A stretch of 26,404 bases of DNA from Acidobacteria bacterium UBA823 (lineage in GTDB: Bacteria; Acidobacteriota; Vicinamibacteria; Vicinamibacterales; UBA823): contig DBHR01000092.1 in the NCBI GenBank assembly GCA_002296225.1, forward strand, positions 1 through 26,404, read 5' to 3'. The notes beneath the pieces were generated by a model that did not search any database, was not told the origin of the DNA, and was given only the letters and a program-made list of their open reading frames with translations. A program made the translations under genes and the position numbers. Every line of letters begins with the position of its first letter. Positions within the stretch are counted from its first letter, which is position 1. Positions 8,600 through 14,968 of this stretch are shown piece after piece.

Positions 8600-9279
8600 A
8601 CCTTGCCCCCGTCCAGTGGTGGAATGTTCGCCTCACCGACGCAACCACGCTTGGAGTTAATGTCGGGTGTGGTGTGGCTGACACTGCTCGTTTTGCCGAG
8701 AATGGGCGGCCCGATGTTCACCACCCCACGCTCGCTGCTTGTGTCAGGAAACCAGTACTCGCCCGGGACAGTGCCCATCTCCCCTTCGTAGAAGATCGTG
8801 ACCGGTTCAGTAAAGTCGACGAGGCCCTCAACCGCGACGAGGGCTTCCGCAGTCAGCCGCGGCATACCGTCGAGCACGGCGGTCGGTGTATCCAGTTCGA
8901 TGCTGTTGATTACGTCGTAGCGGCGATCACCTTGGATCATATAGATCCGCTCAAGGCGGAACAGATGAAGCGCCGGACCCTCGGCGCCGATCCAGAATAC
9001 GTGGTGATTCTCGCTGGCAGTGAGTTCGGGAGTTACGGTTTCGAACAACTCGGTGCCCAGAGTGCAACGGCCGAGTGATGCCAGGCTCACGTAGACGACC
9101 CACATCCGGAGCCCGACCATGTTTGGGTCGCTGATCGTTAAGTCGATGACGCTTTCGTCTTTACGTAACTCCTCCCACGGGGGGCATTGTGCGGTCGCGG
9201 TATGTGGATTCAGGGCGAGGAGGGCACAGACTGGCAGAGGAAGAATTAGCCGGGATGCGACGGACGCGAACTTAGTCAC
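8596..9279 (-). CDS. Secreted protein of unknown function
   Basis: I do not recognise a family. The 227-residue product has a signal peptide (MTKFASVASRLILPLPVCALLAL, cleavage probably after TATA-Q near residue 31), so it is exported. The mature part is rich in beta-forming segments (VIDLTISDPN, RMWVVYVSLASLG, PVTIFYEGEMG) and has cysteines near residue 32, in GRCTLGTE and in RGCVGE, which could form a disulfide. The tail SSVSHTTPDINSKRG is polar and low in structure. It overlaps both neighbours by GTGA, which places it in one operon with an FMN-binding membrane protein and a TIGR01777 epimerase. A role linked to that flavoprotein in the periplasm is a guess. Confidence 0.7.
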   Translation of the reverse strand: MTKFASVASRLILPLPVCALLALNPHTATAQCPPWEELRKDESVIDLTISDPNMVGLRMWVVYVSLASLGRCTLGTELFETVTPELTASENHHVFWIGAEGPALHLFRLERIYMIQGDRRYDVINSIELDTPTAVLDGMPRLTAEALVAVEGLVDFTEPVTIFYEGEMGTVPGEYWFPDTSSERGVVNIGPPILGKTSSVSHTTPDINSKRGCVGEANIPPLDGGKV

Positions 9280-9833
9280 GGGCGGTTCTTCTCAGTGCCT
9301 GCAAGATACTCTCGGACCACACGGCGCGCGGCCTTGCGAATGACGCGGGTCGCACTCGACACTGTGATTGTAGCCGTTGTTACGCCGTCGATATCTTCGC
9401 CGACGCGAAATCGTTCAAGCACGCTCTTACCGACAAACTGGGCACCGAACTCCGGCAGTTCAATCGAAAAATATCCATACGGTTCGCGATGCGAGATCAA
9501 CCTGATCCCGCGCAAAGTCCCCGCTGTGTCCATACCGACGAGGATTTCGATAGGCCCTTCGTATCCGCGTTCGAGCGGTTCGACATCGACGGTCGAAGCT
9601 ATGAAGCCGATCAACTGCTCGTCATCGGAATCGCCTGTGTACACCTTGATGTGCGCGGGCACGCCGGTCTTTCCCGAGAAGCGAGAGGCCTCAGGGAAGA
9701 GTTGGTTCAGGTGTGGCTCGAGCCCATGAATCGACGACTGCAGCCACGCGTCGAGACGGACGATCGCTACGAGCAAGATCACGATTGCGACCCAGCTTCT
9801 GACTAGACGGGGTCCCGCACTTTTCTGAGTCAT
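9276..9833 (-). CDS. Membrane-anchored FMN-binding domain protein (RnfG/NosR N-terminal-like)
   Basis: From ATG 9833 the product has 185 residues: an N-terminal membrane anchor (WVAIVILLVAIVRL, about 12-25) and a periplasmic FMN-binding domain. Conserved parts are the glycine-rich strand GPIEILVGMDTAGTLRGIRLISHREPYGY, then FGAQFVGKSVLERFRVGEDIDGVTTATIT. The DGVTTAT motif (149-155) corresponds to the D-G-x-T-x-A-T site where ApbE-type enzymes link FMN to threonine, so the protein is probably a covalent flavoprotein in an electron transfer chain. The frame extends to a TTG at 9887 but those 18 residues look unrelated to the family. It is the first gene of a GTGA-overlapping operon. Neither rnf nor nos genes are present nearby, so the partner is unknown. 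Confidence 0.82.
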   Translation of the reverse strand: MTQKSAGPRLVRSWVAIVILLVAIVRLDAWLQSSIHGLEPHLNQLFPEASRFSGKTGVPAHIKVYTGDSDDEQLIGFIASTVDVEPLERGYEGPIEILVGMDTAGTLRGIRLISHREPYGYFSIELPEFGAQFVGKSVLERFRVGEDIDGVTTATITVSSATRVIRKAARRVVREYLAGTEKNRP

Positions 9834-10034
9834 GAGAAGGTGCACGGAATCGTACCAGATCGAAGCAGTGTGAGTCAGTAGAACCAAGAATAACGGTCCC
9901 GCCGATTACTCGGCGAGGCCGCGGAAGTTCAACTCGAAACAGAAGCGCTAACGGTCCGCCCATGGACAAGCACGTGGACATGCTGATGCTGATAGTGAAA
10001 CCGTGTGAGAGGTAGGCTAGTTAATTTTCAAGGT

Positions 10035-10487
10035 CTAAGACCGTTTCGTCCGTCGGCGTAGTGGACGCGGTTCGCCTTCCCGGGCAATCATCACATCGGT
10101 TGACTTGATGAGTGCCATGGCCGCGCTGCCTCGGCGCAGCTTGAGGGCCGAGACCGCATCACGTGTGATGACGGCGGTCAGTGCCTGGTCGCCGACACGC
10201 AGCCGCACCTGAGCTAGGAGCCCTTCCAGACGGACTTCATCGACGATCCCGCGCAGCTGATTACGGCCGCTGATGGTCACGAGTTTGTCGCTTTTGGTCG
10301 GCGACGACCTAGGCGAGGTCGGTAGCTGGCCCTGGCGCGCCAGCAGACGGTCGGTTTCTTCCTCGGTGATCCGATGATGGCCACCCTCGGTGAGTGTGGT
10401 CCTGACGCTGCCCTTGAAAATCCACTGCTTAAGCGTCGAATAACTGATTCCAAGTCGGGCTGCTGCCTGTCGCACGGTAAGAAACAT
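10035..10487 (-). CDS. Helix-turn-helix protein with TOBE (molybdate-binding) domain, likely molybdate uptake regulator
   Basis: The 150-residue protein has an N-terminal excisionase/MerR-like HTH (FLTVRQAAARLGISYSTLKQWIFKG, ending in GGHHRI) and, at about 70-130, a single TOBE/Mop domain (SGRNQLRGIVDEVRLEGLLAQVRLRVG ... ITRDAVSALKLRRGSAAMALIKSTDVMI). This pairing is known from small molybdate-responsive regulators. It is divergent from modBC, and the 61-base gap contains tandem 10-base repeats that could be its operator. I prefer ATG 10487, eight bases after TAGGG, over GTG 10496. The C-terminus is basic (RPLRRRTKRS). The TOBE domain usually found on ModC is absent from the neighbouring ModC, so molybdate sensing here may sit only in this protein. 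Confidence 0.88.
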   Translation of the reverse strand: MFLTVRQAAARLGISYSTLKQWIFKGSVRTTLTEGGHHRITEEETDRLLARQGQLPTSPRSSPTKSDKLVTISGRNQLRGIVDEVRLEGLLAQVRLRVGDQALTAVITRDAVSALKLRRGSAAMALIKSTDVMIAREGEPRPLRRRTKRS

Positions 10488-10510
10488 ATGAATCACCCTA
10501 AACGAGCTGT

Positions 10511-10540
10511 TAAATCGTACTAAATCATACTAAACTGTTG
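10511..10540. repeat. Three tandem 10-base units between regulator and mod genes, candidate operator
   Basis: The units read TAAATCGTAC, TAAATCATAC and TAAACTGTTG: the first two differ at one base, the third keeps only TAAA and a TG/TA-like end. A 10-base period is about one helical turn, so each unit would face the same side of DNA, as expected for cooperative binding. The block lies 23 bases upstream of the HTH-TOBE regulator start and 8 bases upstream of the modA remnant start, in an otherwise GC-rich region. A related string ATCGTGCTAAAT occurs at about 10639-10650 inside the modA remnant. Function as operator is inference from position. Confidence 0.5.
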
Positions 10541-10548
10541 CGTTCAAT

Positions 10549-10674
10549 ATGGCAATGAAACAGAGTTCTAAGTGGCTGCCAATCACCGGAATCACTCTAG
10601 CGGCCATCGTGTTCCTAGGAGCCGGGGGGTCCAGGTTTATCGTGCTAAATGGTGCACACCTGAGGCACAGATGA
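10549..10674 (+). pseudogene. modA: Remnant of modA (molybdate-binding protein): signal peptide plus last residues
   Basis: A 41-residue ORF starts MAMKQSSKWLPITG, continues with a lipoprotein/signal-like hydrophobic stretch (ITLAAIVFLGAGG), and then ends SRFIVLNGAHLRHR. The first part is a typical export signal and the end resembles the C-terminal strand of ModA (YGFIVL-type). Everything between, including the LTVFAAASL start of the mature domain and about 200 residues, is missing. The stop overlaps the modB start as ATGA (10671-10674), exactly the arrangement expected of an intact modA-modB pair. The position between a molybdate-type regulator and modBC supports the identity. The sequence itself could not bind molybdate. 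The C-terminal match is short and is inference. Confidence 0.65.
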
Positions 10675-11327
10675 CGCCCGACCTTTGGTCAATTGCCGCG
10701 TTTACGTTCACGATGGCGGCAGCGGCGACGCTGCTCATGCTACCGCCAGGGATCGCACTCGCGTGGGTGTTTGCGCGGCGCCAGTTTCCCGGTCGCACCG
10801 CGCTCGAGACGTTGGTGTTGTTGCCGCTGGTAATTCCGCCGGTGGCGACCGGACTGATTCTGCTGAGACTCTTCGGCCGACGTGGAATCTTCGGTCGCGT
10901 GCTGGAATCGGCGGGCGTCGAAATCATCTTCACCTGGAAGGCGGTCATCCTGGCGATGGTGGTCATGGGATTACCGTTGCTCGTGCGCGCGGCACGATCC
11001 GCCTTCGAGCAAGTTGATCGGCGCTACGAACAGATCGCAGCGACTTTAGGTGCTGGCCCTTTCCGGATCTTTTTCACTGTTACTTTTCCGCTCGCTCGCC
11101 GAGGCGTTTTGGCCGGTGCGCTGCTGGCGTTTTCCCGCGCGCTCGGCGAGTTCGGTGCGACGATACTGGTGGCGGGCAGCATTCCGGGGTCCACCCGCAC
11201 GATCGCGGCAGGGATCTACCGCTACACCGAAATAGGGAACGATGCTGCCGCGAACAGCCTGATGTTGGTGTCGATCATGATTGCGTTTGGCGCCTTATGG
11301 TTCTCGAATCGTCTCGCTCAATCGTGA
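10671..11327 (+). CDS. modB: Molybdate ABC transporter permease ModB
   Basis: The 218-residue integral membrane protein is the permease of a molybdate/tungstate importer in the inner membrane. It shows the ModB-type segment LPLVIPPVATGLILLRLFGRRG early on, the EAA-type loop that docks onto the ATPase (EQIAATLGAGPFRIFFTVTFPLARRGVLAGALLAF) and the conserved SRALGEFGATILVAGSIPG. Five or so hydrophobic segments are visible. ATG 10671 was chosen because it has GAGG seven bases upstream and overlaps the modA remnant stop; the open frame extends upstream to 10572 but that part reads through the remnant in another frame. modC follows one base after its stop. Without an intact modA beside it, function would need a binding protein from elsewhere. 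Confidence 0.92.
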   Translation: MTPDLWSIAAFTFTMAAAATLLMLPPGIALAWVFARRQFPGRTALETLVLLPLVIPPVATGLILLRLFGRRGIFGRVLESAGVEIIFTWKAVILAMVVMGLPLLVRAARSAFEQVDRRYEQIAATLGAGPFRIFFTVTFPLARRGVLAGALLAFSRALGEFGATILVAGSIPGSTRTIAAGIYRYTEIGNDAAANSLMLVSIMIAFGALWFSNRLAQS

Positions 11328-11328
11328 G

Positions 11329-11997
11329 ATGTCATTTTCACTAACCCTCGATTTCACGCTTCGGCAAGGCGAGTTCTCGGTCGAGATTCACGAGACCGTC
11401 GAAGGCCGTGCGGTCGCACTCTACGGCCCGTCCGGTGCGGGCAAGACGACCGTGCTTGAAGCCGTTGCCGGGTTGCGGCGGCCGGAGCGGGGGCGTATTG
11501 CGGTGGGTGAGAGCACGCTCTTCGGATCCGAAGGCGGTGTCAACGTGCCGGCGCGCCAACGCCGCATGGGCTATATCCGCCAGGAAGTGGCTCTGTTTCC
11601 GCACATGAACGTCCACCGGAACGTGACCTACGGCGCGCATGGCGCGCCGCCGGAAGCCCTAGACCGCGTGCTTGCCGTACTCGATCTCAAGCCACTTATT
11701 GAACGGCGAGTGGACCAACTGTCAGGCGGTGAGCAAAAGCGCACGGCGATTGCACGCGCCCTCATGGCAGGGCCCCAGATGCTGCTATTGGACGAACCCC
11801 TGAGCGCGCTCGACGTGGCGATGCACCAGCGCGTGCTGCAATACCTGGTCCGCGTGCGCGACGAGTTTCAGATCCCGATGCTGTATGTGTCCCATCGGGC
11901 CGATGAGGTACGGGCGCTTGCTGACTGGGTAGTTCGGCTTGACGCCGGACGCGTCATGGCGGCGGGTATACCCGACAAGATCTTGGATCGTGCGTAA
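11329..11997 (+). CDS. modC: Molybdate ABC transporter ATP-binding protein ModC (short form, no TOBE domain)
   Basis: The 222-residue ATPase powers the ModB permease. Walker A is GPSGAGKTT (33-41), the ABC signature LSGGEQ (131-136), Walker B LLLLDEP-like LLLDEPLSALD with D155/E156, and the switch histidine is H189 in VSHRADEV. Full-length ModC proteins are about 350 residues because of a C-terminal TOBE domain; here the chain ends just after the ATPase domain (AAGIPDKILDRA), so TOBE-based feedback is missing. ATG 11329 lies one base after the modB stop; the upstream extension to 11281 overlaps modB and is unlikely. Specificity for molybdate rather than tungstate or sulfate is inferred from ModB and the TOBE regulator. 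Confidence 0.88.
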   Translation: MSFSLTLDFTLRQGEFSVEIHETVEGRAVALYGPSGAGKTTVLEAVAGLRRPERGRIAVGESTLFGSEGGVNVPARQRRMGYIRQEVALFPHMNVHRNVTYGAHGAPPEALDRVLAVLDLKPLIERRVDQLSGGEQKRTAIARALMAGPQMLLLDEPLSALDVAMHQRVLQYLVRVRDEFQIPMLYVSHRADEVRALADWVVRLDAGRVMAAGIPDKILDRA

Positions 11998-12064
11998 GGC
12001 CGGAATAGGACCGCATGCCGGGTCGTTGCAGCGTGTCTGTTCGGCTAGAGACCCGAAAGCGTTC

Positions 12065-12259
12065 TTAGAATCGAAACACGACGCCGAGGTCGAACTCGAA
12101 TCCGACGGCCTTGCGTCCCATGCTCGCCATCGAAACTCCATAGGTCGTCTGACTCATCACACTGCCAACAAAGGGCGTGACGAGCTTGTCAGCCGACGCC
12201 GGTGTCGGCGTCAAGACGGCAAGCACGAGCGTGGTTCGGGCCAACCGTGTGATGTGCAT
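12065..12259 (-). pseudogene. Miniature remnant of an outer-membrane beta-barrel protein
   Basis: The 64-residue ORF has a signal peptide (MHITRLARTTLVLAVL, cleavage near ASA-D), then DKLVTPFVGS, then TTYGVSMASMGRKAVGFEFDLG, and ends GVVFRF. The segments look like the start of small OmpA/OMP_b-brl type barrels (W..TPF.G...TYG.S...G...G.E.DFG), and the terminal FRF is the aromatic C-terminal signature that the BAM machinery recognises. A barrel of usual length would have about 200 residues, so both a short stretch after VGS and most of the strands appear deleted while both ends stay in frame. About 70 bases on either side (11998-12064, 12260-12335) show nothing else. It could be a real small protein; I favour a decayed gene. 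Confidence 0.5.
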
Positions 12260-12335
12260 CAGATCTCGTGCGTTCGCGAACGGCTACTTATGCTATCGGC
12301 CAAATCAGTAAGTCGCCACACGGCGGGCCCGGTGA

Positions 12336-13829
12336 TCAGCGGCTTGCGAGTTCCCGTGCGTGGTGCTGCACGAGCTCCCAGGCGCGGGCGACGTGCTGCT
12401 CAGTGGTTCGGAGGTTGCCGATCGCGAGGCGGATTACGTAGCGGCCCATCAGCTTGCCGCCCTGCGAAAGGAAGACCTCGCCCGATGCGTTGAGCGCCTC
12501 GAGAAGTTTGGTGTTGAACCGTTCAAACTCGGCTTCATCCCAGCCCACGCCGCTGGGGTGGGCCCGGAAGCAGACAACGCTAAACGGTACCGGGGCCAAG
12601 CGTTCAAAATCGTCATGGGCGTCTACCCAGCTAGCGAAGAGCCGCGCGAGACGCATATGCTCAGCCAGTCGCTGACGAATACCCTCGGCGCCGAAGTGGC
12701 GTAATACCATCCATAGCTTGAGGGCTCGGAATCGCCGGCCGAGCTGAATGCCTGTGTCCATGAGATTGTGCACCTGATCGGCTTCGGCCGTGCGCAAGTA
12801 ATCTGGGGTTAGCGAGAACGCCGCCCGCACCATGTCCATCCGGCGCGAGAATAGCACGCTCAGATCGACCTGCGTGAACAGCCACTTATGTGGATTAATC
12901 ACGACTGAATCGGCACCGTCACAACCGTCGAGGATATGTGCGCAGTTCGGGACCATCGCTGCGACGCCCGCGTAGGCAGCGTCGACATGCAACCAGATTT
13001 GTTCCGCCTTGCATACTCGCGCGATGGCGGGTACGGGGTCAACGCTCGTGGACGTCGTCGTGCCGACGGTAGCGACCACGGCCATCGGGGCGCGTCCAGC
13101 GGCCCGATCTTCGGCTACAGCATCGGCCAAAACTTCCGGCCGCATGCGAAACTCCGCGTCAACCGGGATCTTTCGAAGCGCGGTCTGGCCTAGGCCGAGC
13201 AATATCACGGCTTTATCGAGTGAAGAGTGTGCCTGTTCGGAGCAATACACTCGAACGCTGGCCAAGTTGCCCCGGCCGACGAGGCCCTGCTCCCGGACGT
13301 TGGGTATTGTGGCTTCCCGCGCAGCGGTTAGGGCGTGCAGCGTGCTCATTGATGCCGTGTCGTACATGACGCCTTCAAATCCGTCCGGCAGACCGACGAG
13401 TTGACGGAGCCAGTCGAGCGTGAGTGCCTCCAACTCGGTCGCGGCAGGTGACGTACGCCAGAGCATCGCGTTCACGTTAAGCGCCGCGGCGAGCAGCTCT
13501 CCGATGACGCCTGGCGCACTGCCGCTGGTGGCGAAGTAGGCGAAGAACCCGGGATGGTTCCAGTGAGTCAGGCCGGGGACGATGACCCGCTCGAAGTCGT
13601 CGAGGATCGCATCGAACGATTCACTTTGCTCGGGCGGCGCGGCGGGCAGCGCGGCGCGAACGTCGCCCGGGCGTACCCGCGCCATGACCGGGTAGCGGTC
13701 GGAATGGTCCAGGTATTCGGCGATCCAGTCGAGCGCGCGCTGTCCGTGACGCCGAAAGGTGTCGGCGTCCATGTCTCCGAGCGGTGATTCGCTGCCAGGG
13801 GCGCGTTGCGGTTTGGGTTTGTTGGCCAT
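12336..13829 (-). CDS. PLP-dependent group II decarboxylase (aromatic-L-amino-acid decarboxylase type)
   Basis: The 497-residue enzyme belongs to the DDC/TyrDC/GAD fold type I decarboxylases. Visible landmarks are YPVMARVRPGDVRAALP, HWNHPGFFAYFATSGSAPGVIGE, ATVGTTTSTSVDPVPAI, WLHVDAAYAG (PLP-binding Asp) and VVINPHKWLFTQVDLS with the Schiff-base lysine K315. It would decarboxylate an aromatic or related amino acid to the amine in the cytoplasm; the exact substrate cannot be read. I start at ATG 13829 because the preceding 42 codons are arginine/serine rich and unlike the family. It overlaps nothing and ends 76 bases before the outer-membrane remnant. The neighbouring phosphatase-like gene is on the same strand 31 bases upstream. 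Confidence 0.92.
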   Translation of the reverse strand: MANKPKPQRAPGSESPLGDMDADTFRRHGQRALDWIAEYLDHSDRYPVMARVRPGDVRAALPAAPPEQSESFDAILDDFERVIVPGLTHWNHPGFFAYFATSGSAPGVIGELLAAALNVNAMLWRTSPAATELEALTLDWLRQLVGLPDGFEGVMYDTASMSTLHALTAAREATIPNVREQGLVGRGNLASVRVYCSEQAHSSLDKAVILLGLGQTALRKIPVDAEFRMRPEVLADAVAEDRAAGRAPMAVVATVGTTTSTSVDPVPAIARVCKAEQIWLHVDAAYAGVAAMVPNCAHILDGCDGADSVVINPHKWLFTQVDLSVLFSRRMDMVRAAFSLTPDYLRTAEADQVHNLMDTGIQLGRRFRALKLWMVLRHFGAEGIRQRLAEHMRLARLFASWVDAHDDFERLAPVPFSVVCFRAHPSGVGWDEAEFERFNTKLLEALNASGEVFLSQGGKLMGRYVIRLAIGNLRTTEQHVARAWELVQHHARELASR

Positions 13830-13860
13830 GTGTGCGTCCGCTACGTCACAGCGGTGATCA

Positions 13861-14391
13861 CTAACGGACGTATGCGAGCGCGAACTCCTTGAGTGCGGGC
13901 GACCGCATGCCGATCGCTTCAGCTTCGACCGTGGCGCGTTCGACGTCCCAACCATCGAGTTTGACTCGCTTGATCAGCCACATTGCGCCAACGCGATTGG
14001 CCGATCCGCAGTGGACGAACGTTGGCTGGTTGACCGGTTCGGCAATGACCTTGAGGAATTCCTCAGCGGCCTCGGCCCACGGCTCCGAGGACCGGAAAGG
14101 AATGTGAAAGTACTTCATTCCCAGTTCCGCGGCCTTTTCGGCCGCCCCGGCCGGATTGGCGCCATTCTCACCTTCAGTGCGGAAGTTGACCACGGATACG
14201 AACCCGCGCCGCTGTACTTCCTCCAGCGCCTCGAGTGTAGTAGCCCCAGCGCACGCGACGGTCGCGTTTACTTGGGTATAGTTCCGAATTCCCGGAACCT
14301 CTTCCTTCTGCAACTCCTGCGCGTTCATGGCCGTCGCGGCCAATACGAGGAATGCCGGGATCAACAAAGGTGTGACGTTTTTTGATCGCAT
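13861..14391 (-). CDS. Secreted protein-tyrosine-phosphatase-like protein (DSP/BLH-like)
   Basis: The 176-residue product has a signal peptide (MRSKNVTPLLIPAFLVLAAT, cleavage near MNA-Q), so it acts outside the cytoplasm. The rest fits the cysteine-phosphatase fold of the beta-lactamase-hydrolase-like/DSP group: NYTQVNATVACAGATT, FVSVVNFRTEGENG (equivalent to the general-acid loop region), YFHIPFRSSEPW and the P-loop FVHCGSANRVGAMW. C128 and R133 are separated by four residues (CX4R), one fewer than the canonical CX5R, which occurs in this branch as far as I recall. Substrate unknown. The gene is divergent from the OsmC selenoprotein gene across 38 bases and its start lies within about 9 bases of a TATAAT on the same strand. 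Confidence 0.8.
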   Translation of the reverse strand: MRSKNVTPLLIPAFLVLAATAMNAQELQKEEVPGIRNYTQVNATVACAGATTLEALEEVQRRGFVSVVNFRTEGENGANPAGAAEKAAELGMKYFHIPFRSSEPWAEAAEEFLKVIAEPVNQPTFVHCGSANRVGAMWLIKRVKLDGWDVERATVEAEAIGMRSPALKEFALAYVR

Positions 14392-14399
14392 AGGTCAGA

Positions 14400-14405
14400 A
14401 TTATA
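14400..14405 (-). promoter_or_regulatory. Candidate -10 element of the phosphatase-like gene
   Basis: The minus strand reads TATAAT here, ending 9 bases before the ATG at 14391, so the transcript would be leaderless or nearly so. The plus strand of the same bases gives TATAAC (14402-14407), a possible -10 for the OsmC gene at 14430. No convincing -35 hexamer is visible for either direction. Confidence 0.35.
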
Positions 14406-14429
14406 ACGCGTTCACAAAAGGGGGGTGCA

Positions 14430-14894
14430 GTGGCCGAGCTTATTCACACCAGCCGGATTCGGCTAGAAAAAATCAAGGGTTCAATTCGTCACGCGTATGT
14501 TGAGAACTTCGAGGAGCCCATCCGCTTCGGCGTTCACGGTGGTATCAAGCACTTCTACGGTATTGAGCCTGAGGAAGAGATGCCGGCCACGCTCGATCAC
14601 ATGATCGCGGCGGTTGGTGGTTGACTGCTGGGCACTCTAGCCGGCGCACTGGAAGTGCGTCAGATTCCGTCTGCTGATGGCCGTCTTACCGCTACTGTGG
14701 AAGGCGACATCAAGGCGGTAGACAAGATCTTGCGTATCACCGAGATCCGCGTTCGCTACGTGTTGAAGATTCCCATCGGCACCCGCGCGGCTGCTGATCG
14801 TGCGCTGATGACCCACGAAGGTAAGTGTCCGGCCGCTATGAGCGTGCACGACTGCATTAAGATTGCGATCACAGCGGAGGTAACAGAAGAATAG
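14430..14894 (+). CDS. OsmC-family peroxiredoxin-like selenoprotein (in-frame TGA read as selenocysteine 65)
   Basis: Two short ORFs in the same frame (14430-14624 and the open frame up to 14894) form one 154-residue OsmC domain if TGA at 14622-14624 is read as selenocysteine. The N-terminal half holds FGVHGGIKHF and ATLDHMIAAVGG; Sec65 follows, then LLGTLAGALEV. In OsmC/Ohr proteins this is the place of the peroxidatic cysteine (compare E. coli OsmC AAHAACFSMAL). The partner cysteine is present as GKCP (C133), followed by VHDC (C142). The domain after the TGA is fully conserved with no other disruption. These enzymes reduce organic hydroperoxides using thiols in the cytoplasm. GTG 14430 has a strong AAAAGGGGGG site just upstream. 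A SECIS-like hairpin lies at the right distance. The alternative is a nonsense mutation. Confidence 0.82.
14622..14661 (+). promoter_or_regulatory. UGA codon plus candidate bacterial SECIS hairpin
   Basis: Downstream of TGA (14622-14624), bases 14643-14650 (GGCGCACT) pair with 14654-14661 (AGTGCGTC) to give an 8-base-pair stem with one G-U pair, capped by the loop GGA (14651-14653). The loop begins 26 bases after the UGA. Bacterial SECIS models ask for a hairpin just after the UGA with a G among the first loop bases at roughly 16-37 bases; this fits. The element is inside the coding sequence, as in bacteria generally, and would bind SelB carrying Sec-tRNA. A competing hairpin using GCACT at 14632-14636 is possible. 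Confidence 0.7.
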
Positions 14895-14968
14895 ATGGAA
14901 CGACGAACCGGGAGCAAAACAGGCAATACAATCAGCAGCTTACGGGTGGTTTAGGTTCAACTGACCCA

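Noticed and set aside
9691..9981. 96-codon minus-strand frame overlapping the 5' part of the FMN-binding gene
   Set aside because: Out of frame with a conserved gene and without recognisable features.
9962..10015. 17-residue plus-strand ORF starting MDKHVDML in the gap 9834-10034, possibly a fourth gene stub
   Set aside because: Too short to assign, no ribosome binding site, and the ending has no recognisable family signature. The rest of the gap shows nothing I can support.
14430..14624. Reading the first OsmC half as a separate 64-residue protein or as a nonsense-mutated pseudogene
   Set aside because: The stop falls exactly on the conserved cysteine, the remainder is undamaged and a SECIS-like hairpin is present, so selenocysteine is the better explanation.
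14637..14849. Minus-strand frame opposite the second half of the OsmC gene
   Set aside because: No domain; the plus-strand frame encodes a conserved OsmC C-terminal half including GKCP.
14895..14954. 19-residue ORF just after the OsmC stop
   Set aside because: No binding site or similarity; it lies at the edge of the AT-rich segment and is probably noncoding.
14941..14968. GGTTCAACTGACCC resembling a tRNA T-arm
   Set aside because: No acceptor, D or anticodon arms can be built around it.
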